Shown here piece after piece: positions 62,839 through 64,000 of a stretch of 64,000 nucleotides of DNA (its first letter is position 1; every line of letters starts with the position of its first letter). The notes under the pieces are model-generated. The model was not told the DNA's origin. It searched no databases and saw nothing but the letters and a program-made list of their open reading frames with translations. This stretch comes from Novipirellula galeiformis (GTDB lineage: Bacteria > Planctomycetota > Planctomycetia > Pirellulales > Pirellulaceae): NCBI RefSeq assembly GCF_007860095.1, contig NZ_SJPT01000004.1, forward strand, positions 674,729-738,728. The letters are read 5' to 3'. The position numbers and the translations under genes were made by a program.

Positions 62839-64000
62839 TTAGTGAGTGAACCTAAGTTCGAATCTTAGGAAACTGTCAAAGTAGTGCAGATCGGATATCG
62901 GGATTCCGGAGCTAATTCCCAAGTCGGTGATTCCGAAATCACCTCCGCGGTCCCAAGCGAAACGAACCCCAGGGTGCAATGCCATGGCGGATTCGCCATC
63001 GACGGGCAACGACGTGAGCATGCCCGTTTTTTGACCCGTTAAAAAGTTGAGGCTGGTCAACTCCAGGGTTGGGATGACAGCCGATGACAGGGTCTCGTAC
63101 CACACGGAACTGACCCCAAAGCCATAGGTGAGCACATCGCCTGAGTACAGCGGATCGCCCCCGAGTGGAATTCGGTATTCGAGCTCGCCGTGCCAATAAG
63201 TCCAACAACTCTGTTGCCAACGCATCAGAACGCCAGGCTCCATCGACACATGGCCGGTTCCGGCACCAATCGCGGAATTGCCAGTCGGCGTATGGACGCG
63301 CATTAATTGAGTGATTTGCCAACGTTTGCCGTCGAACAGCTTTAGCTTTTGCGTGATTCGAATGTCGCCTACACCGGTGTGCCCCCCACCGAACTCGGCG
63401 TCAAATGCACGTACCGAAAATTCGGTTTGGACCGAGGCTGAATCACCACCGACTTCAAACATGAATGCGAATTCTTGCGTATCAATGGCCCCTTGGTACC
63501 CAGGCCCTTTTAACGGCGATGCCCACAGATATTCGCTGCGATCGGGGAAATCGTTGCCATAGTTAAAGTCCGTGCGGATGCGGTATTGATGGAGCGGTTG
63601 GGTCTTGTCGAGCACCAATGGCGCGTTGGGAACCAAAATCGATCCTAGCCCAGCATCCACTCGCTGGCGCGTCGACCGAATGCGGTTAACCGATCTTTGG
63701 ACCCCGTGGATCATGCGGTCCATGGCGGCTTCGCCCCGCGAGGGACTCAATAGGGAGTCGTTTGCCCTTTCGCCGGCGGTCAGCGGATCCTCAACGTGTG
63801 AATAGATACTGTTGTTACCATACAGCACGCTTTCGCCATCGTGGATCGTGCCAAAGCCTTCGCCGATTCCGTCGGATTCCAAAATCGACGGTGGCAATTC
63901 TTCGATTGGATGAGCCAAATCGCTAGGGGAGGAGATCATCTGCCCTCGCGCACCGGCTGGAATGTAGCTGCTTGATGGCGAAGCGTTCGATCGACTCGCA
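62839..64000 (-). CDS. Probable outer-membrane beta-barrel protein, 5' end beyond the window
   Basis: The frame is open to the window edge: an ATG lies at 63939, but the codons before it are also open, so the true start is likely outside. At least 366 residues are visible. After about 110 disordered residues the protein alternates polar and hydrophobic residues (QITQLMRVHTPTGNSAIG, WHGELEYRIPLGG, VLTYGFGVSSVWYET) and ends in FLRFELRFTH, as beta-barrels do. No family is assigned. It lies 115 nt upstream of tssA on the same strand. Confidence 0.65.
   Translation of the reverse strand, partial: ASRSNASPSSSYIPAGARGQMISSPSDLAHPIEELPPSILESDGIGEGFGTIHDGESVLYGNNSIYSHVEDPLTAGERANDSLLSPSRGEAAMDRMIHGVQRSVNRIRSTRQRVDAGLGSILVPNAPLVLDKTQPLHQYRIRTDFNYGNDFPDRSEYLWASPLKGPGYQGAIDTQEFAFMFEVGGDSASVQTEFSVRAFDAEFGGGHTGVGDIRITQKLKLFDGKRWQITQLMRVHTPTGNSAIGAGTGHVSMEPGVLMRWQQSCWTYWHGELEYRIPLGGDPLYSGDVLTYGFGVSSVWYETLSSAVIPTLELTSLNFLTGQKTGMLTSLPVDGESAMALHPGVRFAWDRGGDFGITDLGISSGIPISDLHYFDSFLRFELRFTH

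Noticed and set aside
1-64000. tRNA, rRNA and riboswitch signals
   Set aside because: No cloverleaf with a GGTTCGAATCC-type T-arm, and no rRNA or riboswitch consensus, was found by eye; a covariance-model search would be needed to exclude them.

Overview
The window looks like a chromosome segment of a planctomycete, most likely a Rhodopirellula/Pirellulaceae-type marine bacterium. The evidence is three pilin-like DUF1559 genes each paired with a small lipoprotein gene, an adjacent DUF1552/DUF1592 secreted-protein pair with a c-type heme motif, an ECF sigma factor next to a large Ser/Thr kinase carrying WD40-like repeats, and many genes with weak or absent Shine-Dalgarno sites. No tRNA, rRNA or CRISPR array was found by eye.

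Layout. 1-7.3 kb (+): an edge-truncated membrane protein coupled to a seven-heme cytochrome c, then a tandem duplication of a DUF1559 plus lipoprotein unit that also copied the 3' tail of the cytochrome gene. 8.2-11.1 kb (+): an alpha/beta hydrolase, a FrnE-type DsbA oxidoreductase and a methyltransferase. 11.2-15.7 kb (-): DUF1592 and DUF1552 proteins (ATGA overlap) and a sialidase-like protein. 16.0-17.9 kb (+): a glutamine amidotransferase, a small ribbon-helix-helix protein and a 54-residue Lys/Gly-repeat protein with a clear terminator. 18.0-24.6 kb (-): an M16 peptidase and five oxidoreductases. 24.9-28.4 kb: a sigma54 response regulator divergent from a soluble GAF-PAS histidine kinase and a receiver-only protein, with a perfect 21-bp palindrome between them. 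28.6-29.8 kb (-): a YcaQ-family protein.

29.9-37.4 kb holds an export apparatus: a PqqD-like/M50 protease/HlyD fusion, a HlyD adaptor and a GAF-TM-HlyD fusion in one overlapping minus-strand operon, with a divergent TolC-like lipoprotein. No ABC, MFS or RND pump lies in or beside it. 37.4-41.7 kb (+) carries the ECF sigma factor and the kinase.

41.9-62.7 kb holds a type VI secretion system in two convergent halves: tssK-tssL-tssM-like on the plus strand and tssA-tssB-tssC-hcp-hcp-tagJ-tssE-tssF-tssG-tssH on the minus strand. Between them lie a phosphoesterase, a third DUF1559/lipoprotein pair, an IS66 transposase relic and an unknown basic protein. The sheath, baseplate, tube and disassembly ATPase look intact. 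The membrane complex looks reduced: the TssM-like protein is about 564 residues, has no recognisable P-loop and lacks the large periplasmic domain, and no TssJ, VgrG or PAAR gene is present in the window. An edge-truncated, probable outer-membrane barrel gene lies upstream of tssA. This reduced T6SS and the pump-less, GAF-equipped export operon are the two most unusual systems here.
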